Shown here one piece after another: positions 7,195-16,047 of a stretch of DNA of 37,781 nt. Source of the DNA: PNAI01 sp035501735 (GTDB lineage Bacteria; Pseudomonadota; Alphaproteobacteria; Rhizobiales; Xanthobacteraceae). How positions within the stretch are numbered: the first letter of the stretch is position 1; each line of letters starts with the position of its first letter. Position numbers and translations under genes: made by a program. A model generated the notes under the pieces. It saw only the letters and a program-made list of their open reading frames with translations. It was not told where the DNA came from and made no database searches. Location: NCBI GenBank assembly GCA_035501735.1, contig DATJVR010000020.1:1-37781 (forward strand), written 5' to 3'.

Positions 7195-9104
7195 TCCTTG
7201 CCATCTAAGCGGATTAACGCTATCCCTTTCGCCGGAAGAAGCGTGCGATTTTGTTTAGATATTTGCTGGAGAATACCAAGCAACTTGAGCATGCTGTCAA
7301 TGCCAATTCGGTATTCCGGCCATAGCTTCGACTGTAGTTGCTCCTGGGTAATTTCGGGAACGACAGATTGGCTGCCAAATTCAACAAGCACTGAGCTTAT
7401 TTTGTACATTTCAAATTCGTTGCGGACGGTGTCGTAATTCGTTGTATCGAGCCGCCAAGGTGCGACAAAAAAATCTCGATTAAATTGAACAATATCATTG
7501 CGGGCAAAATCCATATGAAAGGGGGCTTCGACCCAAGCAAAAATGCGGGTTTTGGCCGGTATCATGTCCTGAATAGTGCGGATGCGGGCGCGGCCCTCCT
7601 CGCCAAGGATTGACGTTTGCCATTCTCTATATTCCGGGGTCGTCGAATAGGAAATTTCGGTGTGCTCGGTGGCGACTCGTACGATACGTTGGAAAAAGCT
7701 CTTGGCGAAAATAACCATGGATGCGGTCTGCGTAATCGATACGGCAGCCAGGAGAGCGATGTAGCTTTTCGAAAATGTCGGTTCCGCCGGTGCAGGGATT
7801 GCAAGGGTCGTTAGCGCAGCGATGGTGAGAAGAAAGGGTACGGAATACCGCAAGGATGCCTCGTTATTTACATAACCGGCAGCACCTACGTAGACACAGA
7901 GACAGCCAATGCCGGCTGCTAGCCACAGCCATGACTGCCAGTTTCCTCTACGCTGAAGAGCCTGATAGAGACCGATCAAGATCAGAAGCATTACGCTAAC
8001 AATAGCGAACGCAAAATCAATTCGTGTCGATCCATAAAGTGTCGGCTGATTGCGAAATGCCTCGGCGAAACTGTACGGAACGACACGCGCGGGATCGACA
8101 GGAATGGAAATTGATCGCTCATGCAGCAACCGCAGCAGATGATCAGACGAAACGATTAGCCATGGCAGAATGGCGGTGAGTCCGTAGACCACGATCGCGA
8201 GCATTGCGACCACAGCTGCACGCATATTTCGTACTAACATCCCGGATGCAATGATTGCGAGGAACGGTATCGCAAAAAATATCGCTGTATTCTTAAATGC
8301 GACAAGTGCGGCTAAAGATGTCGCAACGGGTATCGCGGATCGAAATCGATTTGCGCTGTCGGATTCAGACAGCATAATCGAGGTTGATAACACCAAAGTT
8401 AGCAGCAAAGCTGAAGTTGAATAAACTGTAGAGAGGTTGACGATCATAGGATTGATAACAATGAAAAATATCCATGCCAATCCAATGAATATCCATGAGG
8501 TGTTGTGCTGCCTGCCAAATTCAGCCAGCAGCAATAAGCTGAGCACAAAACAGAAAATAGCATCGAATGCCGTCACGCTTGTCAGTGGCAGCCAGGTCAT
8601 CCCAAGTGCCTGAAAGAAAGCATCGGCTCCAAATCCGGCCAGGCCGAGAAGATCATAGGGATTTCCGGCCACCGAACCGGTTTCGCGCATTCGAACGATG
8701 CGCGGAAGATAAGTCAGAAAGTCGTCGTGGTGGTTGAAAACGCGCGTGGGAAGCAGTTCCTCGGCGAGGAACAAGATAATCACCCCCGCGAAGGCCAAAA
8801 ATACGAAGTTCGGCAGATTGGCGCGTGAAAGAAACGGTTTCTTTTGCCATTTGTACAACGATGTCGCCACGAAGATAGCGCCGAAAGCCACGCCCAAATA
8901 GGCGATGACGGCAAGGACCGATGCTGTTGCCAGGCCTAATGCGTTGAGAAGTCCTCCAACGAAAGTCAGAACAACAATGCCCAGCCCCGTTGCATAGGCA
9001 TGCGCTACCTTTCGGTCGCCGTTCAATATTCGATTGACCGCGCGTCCCCACCCGTAAATCGTCAGCGAAAATCCAATCAAACCCAGTAACGACGCGATCG
9101 GCAA
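7191..9104 (-). CDS. Polytopic membrane protein, GT-C glycosyltransferase-like
   Basis: A 637-residue protein with about 13 predicted transmembrane segments in the first ~460 residues and a soluble C-terminal tail of about 170 residues. Between TM4 and TM5 a loop carries NHHDD (124-128) followed by F.TYLPR. An acidic pair in the first large extracytoplasmic loop is the usual mark of GT-C fold, lipid-sugar-using glycosyltransferases. I do not recognise a named family with certainty. The start is TTG (9104-9102 on the minus strand): an in-frame stop lies directly upstream, and GGGGA lies 9-13 bp before it. It is the first gene of a two-gene operon with the OGT-like gene, so a membrane/cytosol glycosylation pair is a reasonable inference. 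The DNA is strikingly AT-rich (23 of 60 bases are G or C in 8401-8460, against 39 of 60 in 22081-22140). Confidence 0.7.
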   Translation of the reverse strand: MPIASLLGLIGFSLTIYGWGRAVNRILNGDRKVAHAYATGLGIVVLTFVGGLLNALGLATASVLAVIAYLGVAFGAIFVATSLYKWQKKPFLSRANLPNFVFLAFAGVIILFLAEELLPTRVFNHHDDFLTYLPRIVRMRETGSVAGNPYDLLGLAGFGADAFFQALGMTWLPLTSVTAFDAIFCFVLSLLLLAEFGRQHNTSWIFIGLAWIFFIVINPMIVNLSTVYSTSALLLTLVLSTSIMLSESDSANRFRSAIPVATSLAALVAFKNTAIFFAIPFLAIIASGMLVRNMRAAVVAMLAIVVYGLTAILPWLIVSSDHLLRLLHERSISIPVDPARVVPYSFAEAFRNQPTLYGSTRIDFAFAIVSVMLLILIGLYQALQRRGNWQSWLWLAAGIGCLCVYVGAAGYVNNEASLRYSVPFLLTIAALTTLAIPAPAEPTFSKSYIALLAAVSITQTASMVIFAKSFFQRIVRVATEHTEISYSTTPEYREWQTSILGEEGRARIRTIQDMIPAKTRIFAWVEAPFHMDFARNDIVQFNRDFFVAPWRLDTTNYDTVRNEFEMYKISSVLVEFGSQSVVPEITQEQLQSKLWPEYRIGIDSMLKLLGILQQISKQNRTLLPAKGIALIRLDGKE

Positions 9105-9361
9105 TTATTATTCCCCAGTGTCATTGCAAATCATGCGAGGCAATAGCAACGTCCCTCAATTTTAATGTTGGCACGTTTTAAACATTCTGCGCAATGCATC
9201 ATTGTGAAGCATTTGATTGGCGTTTCGATGCTTGAAAAAGATTTTTACCAACTCTACCACCTTCAAACGCTTTGTCAGCGTCTGCTGTCTTCAAATTTTG
9301 CCGTTCCTGGCTTAGAACAGGCCAGGATCCGTTGCGGCGGCACAATGCGCGGGGACAGACG

Positions 9362-11131
9362 ATGAATCGCAAGATGCGGCGCGCTGCCCAGTCCGGCGCA
9401 AGACAGCCACCGACGCAGCCGCGCCACCCCCCCATCGATCCCGAATTTCTCAACGCGTTTCTCGATCGCGGTTGGGCGCTGCTCGCAGCCGGCCGCGACG
9501 ACGAGGCGATGGAAGTCGCCAAGAGCGCGCTGCATATGCAGGAGACGGCGGACTCCCTCCGTTTCTTCGTCGAATGCGCCAAGCGCTGGACCTATTTCCC
9601 CGGCGCCGAAAACCTGCGCGACGTGTTGGCCCGCGCTTTGCGCGAGCCGCTGGCGCTACCGCTCGACCTCATCGGCATTACTCGTGGAATCCTCAATCAC
9701 GACCCGGTTATTGGCCCCGCGATCGCGCACGCCTCGGTCGCTTGGCCACGCCGTCTTTCATTGCAGGAGCTGCTCGGCACGAACGGTCTTTCCACCATCG
9801 CATCGGATCAGCTGCTGTTGGCAATGCTTGAGTCCGGCAAGATCGTCGGCATTGATTTCGAACGGTTTTTTACCAGCCTGCGTGCCGGCTTGCTTGAAAT
9901 CGCCATCGGTCAGAGCGGCCGCTCCGATGACGGCGCGCTGCAGTTAGCTTGTGCCCTGGCGCGGCAATGTTTCATCAATGAATATGTTTTCGCTCTGATG
10001 CCCGATGAGGAAAGGCGCGTCCGCGAGCTGCATGACAAGATCACCAAGGCGCTTGCCGCAAACACGGCCATTGCGCCGCTTATTATTGCCATGCATGGCG
10101 CCTATTTCGGTCTCGACGGCTTGTCCGCACCCACACTGCTCAAGCGCTCCTGGCCGAAGAATGTGTCCGCGGTCCTCGATCAATTGATCCGCGCGCCAGC
10201 TGCCGAACGGCGCCACCGCAAATCGATCCGGCAGATCACGCCGATCACCGACCGCACCTCGGTCGAAGTGCAGGAGCATTACGAGCAGAACCCCTATCCG
10301 CGCTGGGTCAAGCTGCCGTTGCAGGCGCGTTCGATGCCGGTTGACGATTGGTTCAGGGTTTTCATGCCGTTCAGCGGCTATCGCGCGAGCAATGTCAGTG
10401 CGCCAGAGGTGCTGATTGCTGGTTGTGGCACTGGCCATCACTCGATCCTGTTCGCGCAGAGCTATCCAGGCGCAAAGGTGCTCGCCGTTGATCTCAGTAT
10501 GGCGAGCCTCTGCTACGCCAAGGAAAAATCGCAGGCGATGGGGCTGAACAATATCGAATATGTGCAGGGCGACATTCTCGAGCTTGGCACATTGAACCGC
10601 AGCTTTGATATCATCTCATCAGGCGGCGTGTTGCATCACCTCGAAGAGCCGGAAAAAGGCTGGCGCACGCTGCTATCGCTGTTGCGGCCTGACGGCTGCA
10701 TGCAGATCGGCCTCTATAGCGAATTTGCGCGCCGCCATCTCGTGATCACGCGCGACTGGCTCGCCGCGCGCGGCTATGGTGCCACGCCTGCCGACATCCG
10801 CCGTGCCCGGCAGGATATCGCCGCCGCTCACGAGCCCGCACTCACCGATATTCTGCATTGGTCGGATTTTTATTCGATCAGCGAGTGCCGCGATTTGCTA
10901 TTTCATCAGCACGAACGCCGCTTTACCATTCCGCAAATTCAAAAGTTCCTGGACGAAGTCGGTTTTAAATTTCTGGGCTTCAGCATCCGCGACGATATCC
11001 GCAATCAATTTCGTCAGCGTTACTCCGCTGAGCAGGAGTCGGACCTTGGGCTCTGGCACAAGTTCGAGACTGAACACCCCGACACGTTCCGACAGATGTA
11101 CGAATTCTGGATTCAGCGTCGGGTTCACTAG
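9362..11131 (+). CDS. Class I SAM-dependent methyltransferase (paralog 2)
   Basis: A 589-residue protein starting at ATG 9362, with GGGGA upstream. It shares the basic start MNRKMRRAA with the protein at 432 and is collinear with it from AWPRRL through ER..TS.RAGLL.IA, CA.A.QCFI.EYVFA, QNPYPRW, and motif I AGCGTG (353-357), VLAVDLSMASL, GGVLHHL, to the last residues (QMYEFWIQ against SMYQFWVQ). Unlike paralog 1 it keeps only a short TPR-like helical pair near residues 35-60. It is transcribed divergently from the glycosyltransferase operon across 257 bp. The pair probably methylates a glycan or a protein made by that operon; this is inference. The function of the conserved central domain is unknown to me. 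Confidence 0.82.
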   Translation: MNRKMRRAAQSGARQPPTQPRHPPIDPEFLNAFLDRGWALLAAGRDDEAMEVAKSALHMQETADSLRFFVECAKRWTYFPGAENLRDVLARALREPLALPLDLIGITRGILNHDPVIGPAIAHASVAWPRRLSLQELLGTNGLSTIASDQLLLAMLESGKIVGIDFERFFTSLRAGLLEIAIGQSGRSDDGALQLACALARQCFINEYVFALMPDEERRVRELHDKITKALAANTAIAPLIIAMHGAYFGLDGLSAPTLLKRSWPKNVSAVLDQLIRAPAAERRHRKSIRQITPITDRTSVEVQEHYEQNPYPRWVKLPLQARSMPVDDWFRVFMPFSGYRASNVSAPEVLIAGCGTGHHSILFAQSYPGAKVLAVDLSMASLCYAKEKSQAMGLNNIEYVQGDILELGTLNRSFDIISSGGVLHHLEEPEKGWRTLLSLLRPDGCMQIGLYSEFARRHLVITRDWLAARGYGATPADIRRARQDIAAAHEPALTDILHWSDFYSISECRDLLFHQHERRFTIPQIQKFLDEVGFKFLGFSIRDDIRNQFRQRYSAEQESDLGLWHKFETEHPDTFRQMYEFWIQRRVH

Positions 11132-11328
11132 ATGCTAGGGAATCGTTAAATGAACTGAGCTGGTGAAACGATTGACAAGCAGACGTTGTTCGACGATGGA
11201 TTTTCCAGGATAATTCACTTTGGCCTGGTCACCATATGTCCTCTGCCAACGGGGAGAGGGAGCAAGCCGGTCAGCTAGCCAACTCGCGGCCATCCATCAA
11301 TCTAAAATTATCCTGCTCTCGGCTGCAG

Positions 11329-13530
11329 TTAGTGAATGCCGCCGCTGCCGCCGCGGCGTAGGTCCGCTTCGATCATCATGCGAGTGCCGCCGCCGAAGCG
11401 CATGCGATAGATCTGCAGGTTTTCCAGGATCCGCTGCACATAATTGCGCGTCTCCGAGAGCGGAATGCGCTCGACCCAATCGATTGGATCAACCTTGGGA
11501 TCGCGCGGATCGCCGTATTTGGCGATCCATTCCTTGGCACGGCCGCGGCCGGCATTGTAGGCGACAAAAGCGAGAATGTAGGAGCCGCGATAATCTTTCA
11601 GGTCGTCGGCGAGCTCGGCGGCGCCAACCTGGGTGTTGTAGACCGTGTCCTTCAACAGCCGATTCTGATCGAACGGCACCTTGTATCTTGCGGTGACATC
11701 CTTGCCGGCCGCCGGCGTCACCTGCATCAGCCCGAGCGCGTTAGCGGTCGAAACGGTCTTCGGATTGAAACCGCTTTCCTGGCGCGCAATGGAGTACAAC
11801 ACGGCGATATCAAGTGGCGGGCCAAGCGGCTCGTAGCGCGGCATGCCGACCGTCGGGAAAGCGTAAACGTCGAACGGCAAGCCGCGGGCGTGCGCTGCCC
11901 TGCCGACCAGAAGCATGGAACGGCCGTCCTGGTAATGCGCGGCGAGCTCGCCGATCATCGCCATCTTGCGGACGTCGTCGGAATATTCGCCGGCGTCGGC
12001 CGCCATGATGGCGGCGAGATCGCGTTCGCCGACGTGATAGAGCAGCTCGTCAGCGCGCACGACCTCATTCTTCAGGAATTTCGAGCGCTCCTCGGAGGCG
12101 AGTGCGGGCGCGGGCTGCAGCACCATCTCGCTGCGGTTGATCTTGGTGCTCGCGATTTGGCCGTAGTAGGCAGTCGGAAATTGGCTGGCCTCTTCGTAAT
12201 GACTACGCGCTTCGGCCTGATGGCCCAGCGCCTCGGCAGCGCGGCCGCGCCAATAGGCGGCGCGTGCCTTGGCAACGGGATTGTCGGTGTCGAGCGCGAC
12301 CTTGTTGAAGTGCTCGAGCGCGAGCTTGGGATCATGCAGGAAGCGCAACGCGATCCAGCCCGCCATGAAGGGCTGTTCGACCCGGTAATTCCCGCGATTG
12401 GGCGGGATGGCATCGCGGCATACGGAATAGGCGGTCTTGAAATCGCCGATGTCGAGCAGATCGCGTGCGAGTAGACGCCGCTCCATCCACCATTCGTCGG
12501 CGTTGTTGATGTTGGGATCGTGCGCGGTCAGAATCAGCGCGCCGGCCTCGGCGATCTTCTTCTGCCGCCGTAACAGCTGGACACGGCTGAAAATATAGCC
12601 GGGGTCGTTGCGCGCGCTCGTCGGCACGCCGTCGAGCAGGGTTGCGGCATTGTTCTCCTTGCGGATCACCGCTACACGCGCACGCGCGATCGCAAGGTCG
12701 ACCCCGTTGAGACGACCAGCCGCGCGCATGCCAGCATCGATGTCCTCGACAGTCAGCCGCCGATCCATGCGGATCTTGTGGTCTTCGCGGGTGAGATATT
12801 TCTCGAACAGATCGTAGGCGGCGGCTTCGACGTCGGGTGTGAAGGGATCATTGCGCCATGCGTCGCGGACCAGCTCTTCGGCTTCCTGACGCTCGCCCTG
12901 CGAGGCGAGCGCGCGCGCCAGGGCAAATTTGCCCTTGGCGGTGAGCGGCTTGCTGCCGCGAAAGAACGCCCGCACGGTCGAGGCTTCGCGGCGTTCCTGC
13001 CAAAGCATGGCCTCGGCGCGGCGGTGGAAGAACCAGATGCTCGGCCAATCGGGATTGTTGGCAATGAACGCCGAATAGCGGTCGAAGCTCGCGTTGTTGT
13101 CGTCGGCGCGCAGATACAGCCATTCGATCACCTTGGTGGCGACCGGGTCCTTCATGCCGCGGGCAAGCTCGAGCGCGTCCTTGTGCTTTCCGTGGCGGAT
13201 GAGATCAATCGCCTGCCGGACCGCATTGAGGTCGGTCAACGGCGGCAGTTCCGTGAGCGTTGCTCCGGCCGGTAGCGGTTCGGGAGCGGGGGGCGGGGTA
13301 ACCGTTGCGGCCGGTGTCGGTTTGTCCTTCGGCGCGGCGGACGGCGCATTCGAATTGTTGGGGCGCGGCCGCGGAAGTGGCGGGTCCTTGGCGACCTTGG
13401 AGGTCGTTTCAACCGCGGCCCGGCCGGGATTGGGCGCGGGTTCTGCTGCAATGGTTGCACAAAATCCAAAAAGCCCTGCAAGCGCGGAGGTAGAGAGTAA
13501 TGTCAGACGGCCATGGGCTGTCACTTTCAT
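11329..13530 (-). CDS. slt: Soluble lytic murein transglycosylase (Slt70-like)
   Basis: A 733-residue periplasmic enzyme that cleaves the MurNAc-GlcNAc bond of peptidoglycan with formation of 1,6-anhydroMurNAc. It has a signal peptide (residues 1-29), a Pro/Ala-rich linker to about residue 95, a long superhelical domain, and a C-terminal SLT domain (about 575-710). Signatures are IARQESGFNP with the catalytic Glu near 585, NALGLMQVTP and AFVAYNAG. Length and order fit Slt70-type proteins. The SD-like GAGAGGG directly abuts the ATG, so GTG at codon 3 (13524) may be the true start. It is divergent from the dapA unit, an arrangement I associate with Rhizobiales. Confidence 0.92.
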   Translation of the reverse strand: MKVTAHGRLTLLSTSALAGLFGFCATIAAEPAPNPGRAAVETTSKVAKDPPLPRPRPNNSNAPSAAPKDKPTPAATVTPPPAPEPLPAGATLTELPPLTDLNAVRQAIDLIRHGKHKDALELARGMKDPVATKVIEWLYLRADDNNASFDRYSAFIANNPDWPSIWFFHRRAEAMLWQERREASTVRAFFRGSKPLTAKGKFALARALASQGERQEAEELVRDAWRNDPFTPDVEAAAYDLFEKYLTREDHKIRMDRRLTVEDIDAGMRAAGRLNGVDLAIARARVAVIRKENNAATLLDGVPTSARNDPGYIFSRVQLLRRQKKIAEAGALILTAHDPNINNADEWWMERRLLARDLLDIGDFKTAYSVCRDAIPPNRGNYRVEQPFMAGWIALRFLHDPKLALEHFNKVALDTDNPVAKARAAYWRGRAAEALGHQAEARSHYEEASQFPTAYYGQIASTKINRSEMVLQPAPALASEERSKFLKNEVVRADELLYHVGERDLAAIMAADAGEYSDDVRKMAMIGELAAHYQDGRSMLLVGRAAHARGLPFDVYAFPTVGMPRYEPLGPPLDIAVLYSIARQESGFNPKTVSTANALGLMQVTPAAGKDVTARYKVPFDQNRLLKDTVYNTQVGAAELADDLKDYRGSYILAFVAYNAGRGRAKEWIAKYGDPRDPKVDPIDWVERIPLSETRNYVQRILENLQIYRMRFGGGTRMMIEADLRRGGSGGIH

Positions 13531-13623
13531 CCCTCTCTGGCGGTTCGCTGGAATCTTATCGTATCAGTCTACTCGATTGATAACACTGGCGAAACACTAA
13601 CATCCACGGATTTTGGAGGTTTC

Positions 13624-13770
13624 ATGGCAAGGCCCTGCAGCATAAGCAGTTCCGGCCATTTCGTGTCAGGCCTTTCATCCGCCGCAGCGACCCGATATCA
13701 ATGCATGCTGGCCGTTAACGTTCCGCTGCGGCAGCGGACGCGCCAGATTGTATCGAGGACCATGTCATGA
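13624..13770 (+). CDS. Putative 48-residue small protein/leader ORF overlapping dapA
   Basis: ATG 13624 is preceded by TTTGGAGG with 5-bp spacing, one of the best ribosome-binding sites in the window. The frame runs 48 codons and ends TGA at 13768-13770, overlapping the dapA ATG by the classical ATGA. The product (MARPCSISSSGHF… ending RTMS) has no lysine, is Ser/Arg-rich, and shows no recognisable domain. It could be a small protein, or an upstream ORF whose translation delivers ribosomes to dapA. The overlap could also be chance, since dapA has its own GAGGA at 13755-13759. Confidence 0.4.
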   Translation: MARPCSISSSGHFVSGLSSAAATRYQCMLAVNVPLRQRTRQIVSRTMS

Positions 13771-14657
13771 CGGCCAAGACGCGTTTCCGGGGATCGTTCA
13801 CCGCGCTGGTCACCCCGTTCCAGAACGGCCATGTCGATGAAAAGGCATTTCGTGACTTGGTCGAGTGGCAGATCGCCGAGGGCACCAATGGTCTCGTGCC
13901 GGTCGGCACGACCGGCGAAAGCCCGACGCTTTCGCACGCCGAACACAAGGATGTGGTCGAATGGTGCGTCGACCAGGTCGACGGCCGGGTCCCGGTGATC
14001 GCAGGCGCCGGGTCCAACTCGACCAAGGAGGCCATCGAGCTTTCGCAGCACGCAGAGGTCGTCGGCGCGGATGCTGTGCTGATCGTGACGCCCTATTACA
14101 ACAAGCCCACGCAGGAAGGGCTCTACCAGCACTTCAAGGCGGTCAATGACGCCATCGGAATTCCCATCATCATCTACAATATCCCGGGTCGTTCGGTGAT
14201 CGACATGTCGGTCGACACCATGAAGCGGCTATATGAGCTAAAGAATATCGCGGGCGTGAAGGACGCGACCGCCAATATGGTACGCGTGTCGCAGCAGCGG
14301 GCGGCGCTAGGGGAGGGTTTCAATCAACTTTCGGGCGAGGATGCCACGGCCCTCGGGTTCATGGCGCATGGCGGGCATGGATGTATTTCGGTCACCTCGA
14401 ACGTGGCGCCACGGTTGTGCTCGGAATTCCAGAGCGCGTGCCTGAAGGGCGATTTTGGCGCGGCGCTGAAACTGCAGGATAAGCTCATGCCGCTGCACAC
14501 GGCGCTGTTCATCGAGACCAATCCCGCCCCCGCCAAGTATGCGCTGTCTCTGCTCGGCAAGTGCAAAGAGGCGGTGCGGCTGCCCATGGTGACAGTGTCG
14601 GACAAGACCAAAACCGCGGTACGCGAGGCGATGGTGCACGCCGGGCTGATGAATTAG
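13767..14657 (+). CDS. dapA: 4-hydroxy-tetrahydrodipicolinate synthase
   Basis: A 296-residue (beta/alpha)8 aldolase of the DHDPS/NAL family that condenses pyruvate with aspartate semialdehyde, the first committed step of lysine and diaminopimelate synthesis. Schiff-base Lys165 lies in IAGVKDAT, Tyr137 in IYNIPGRS, and the GTTGE motif at 47-51; YYNKPTQEGLYQHF is typical. Family length is about 292. ATG 13767 has GAGGA upstream and overlaps the stop of the small ORF at 13624. A strong terminator follows, so the unit ends here. Confidence 0.95.
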   Translation: MTAKTRFRGSFTALVTPFQNGHVDEKAFRDLVEWQIAEGTNGLVPVGTTGESPTLSHAEHKDVVEWCVDQVDGRVPVIAGAGSNSTKEAIELSQHAEVVGADAVLIVTPYYNKPTQEGLYQHFKAVNDAIGIPIIIYNIPGRSVIDMSVDTMKRLYELKNIAGVKDATANMVRVSQQRAALGEGFNQLSGEDATALGFMAHGGHGCISVTSNVAPRLCSEFQSACLKGDFGAALKLQDKLMPLHTALFIETNPAPAKYALSLLGKCKEAVRLPMVTVSDKTKTAVREAMVHAGLMN

Positions 14658-14681
14658 CTGCTAGGCACCTGCGAATAGCAC

Positions 14682-14714
14682 AAGGGCCGGATTTTGTGAT
14701 CCGGCCCTTTCGAT
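14682..14714 (+). terminator. Rho-independent terminator of dapA
   Basis: A perfect 11-bp stem AAGGGCCGGAT (14682-14692) / ATCCGGCCCTT (14699-14709) with loop TTTGTG, followed by TCGATTT. It lies 25 bp after the dapA stop and between two convergent genes, so it may also block transcription from the minus strand. Confidence 0.8.
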
Positions 14715-14732
14715 TTAGGATGACGATCCAGG

Positions 14733-15962
14733 CTATTTTATTTCGACCATGCCGACCTGATTGGCGAGGCTGTTGGCCGTCACCGGGTTGCCATTCGGCA
14801 TGACGCTCATGTTGCGCACGATGTCGCCGCCGCCCGGGATCGCCCAGGTCTGGAATTTTTCCGTCTTGGGATCAAAGCGAACGATCGTATTGGGCTTGGC
14901 AAACGATTCATTGTACCAGAGCGCGCCCTTGGCATAGACGATGCCGTAGGGTTCCGACTTCGCGCCGCTCGGCGATTGCCATTCGGTGACCTTGCCGGTT
15001 TTGGGATCGAGCCGGCCGAGGAAGCCGCGAGCGAAATCGGTGTACCAGATCATATCGTCGGGCGAAATCGCGATGCGGCGCGGACGTGCGGCGGGATCGG
15101 GCAACGAGTATTCCTTGATTGCCATGGTCTTGGCGTCGATGGTCGCGATCCGATTGGCGCCGAATTCCACGGAGTAGACGACATTTTTTGAATTCAGCGC
15201 CATGCCGTATGGCCGCGAGCGCGGCTGCGGCATGTCGACGATCTTGATCTCGCCGTTTTGCGGATTGAGCCGGCCAACTTTGTTGGCCTGCTGCACGGTG
15301 AACCAGAGCATGCCGCTGCGATCGAAGATAAGGGTATGCGGGTCCTTTGCCGCCGGATCCGGCAGTTTGTATTCGGTTGTAATCCCGGTCCTTGGATCGA
15401 GCTTGCCGATAAGACCGGTGTTGTTGCCGGTGAACCAGATATTGCCGTTGTGATCCTCGGTGAGACCGTGCGGGCCGGTGTGCGGCGACTTCAGGCTATA
15501 TTCCCTGATGGCGCCGGTCTTCGGATCGATGCGGCCGAGCTTGTTGGACAGTTGCCCGGTCCACCAGATCGCACCGTCTTTGGTTGCGAGCGGATCGTGC
15601 GGCCGTGAGCCGAGAGTCGGGACATCCCACATTTTGATCGTCGCCTGCACCGGGCCGGCGATGATGGCGGCCGGCGGCCGCGGACGTTCGGGAAAGCTCT
15701 TGATCAAATAGGATACGAGCGTCGGCCAGTCTTCGGGCGGGACCGGTGCCCCCATGTTCTCCATCATGGCCTGAAGGGTCAGCCAGCCTTCTGGCGTATA
15801 GCCTGCACGGGCCCGATTGATGTTGTGACATCCGCCGCAAACCTTCACGAAGGTGTCCTTGCCGGGGCCATCGGGGAAATTCTGCGGTGCCTGGCCCAAT
15901 GCCTGAGGCGCGAGGCCCAGTAGGGCCGCGATTAGAACTGGGACAAATGATCGAACAGACAT
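14733..15962 (-). CDS. Secreted cytochrome c fused to virginiamycin B lyase-like beta-propeller
   Basis: A 409-residue protein. The start ATG at 15962 has the strong SD GGGAGGAAT; longer frames upstream lack one. Residues 1-23 form a signal peptide. A small class I cytochrome c segment follows, with heme motif CGGCH (42-46). From about residue 125 to the end come seven ~40-residue blades of the form (I)WFT…N.(I)GR(L)DP.TG…EY.L, as in streptogramin lyase Vgb. Location is periplasmic with covalent heme. The fusion suggests electron transfer coupled to a propeller dehydrogenase or lyase-like activity, but the substrate is unknown. Blade-start His residues are seen in blades 1-3 but not in the later blades, where I recall the Vgb catalytic His lying, so true streptogramin lyase activity is doubtful. 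It is convergent with dapA and divergent from smpB. Confidence 0.8.
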   Translation of the reverse strand: MSVRSFVPVLIAALLGLAPQALGQAPQNFPDGPGKDTFVKVCGGCHNINRARAGYTPEGWLTLQAMMENMGAPVPPEDWPTLVSYLIKSFPERPRPPAAIIAGPVQATIKMWDVPTLGSRPHDPLATKDGAIWWTGQLSNKLGRIDPKTGAIREYSLKSPHTGPHGLTEDHNGNIWFTGNNTGLIGKLDPRTGITTEYKLPDPAAKDPHTLIFDRSGMLWFTVQQANKVGRLNPQNGEIKIVDMPQPRSRPYGMALNSKNVVYSVEFGANRIATIDAKTMAIKEYSLPDPAARPRRIAISPDDMIWYTDFARGFLGRLDPKTGKVTEWQSPSGAKSEPYGIVYAKGALWYNESFAKPNTIVRFDPKTEKFQTWAIPGGGDIVRNMSVMPNGNPVTANSLANQVGMVEIK

Positions 15963-16047
15963 GATTCCTCCCTGACAACTGGATTGCCGTGTAGCCATGC
16001 ATTGTATCGAATCATAGCTTACAGTCATGGGTTCCGCGGGGAAAACG

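Noticed and set aside
9169..9183. Sigma-54-like -24 element TGGCACG in the divergent region before the second methyltransferase
   Set aside because: The required GC doublet at -12 (TTGC after four bases) is absent; the sequence reads TTTTAAAC.
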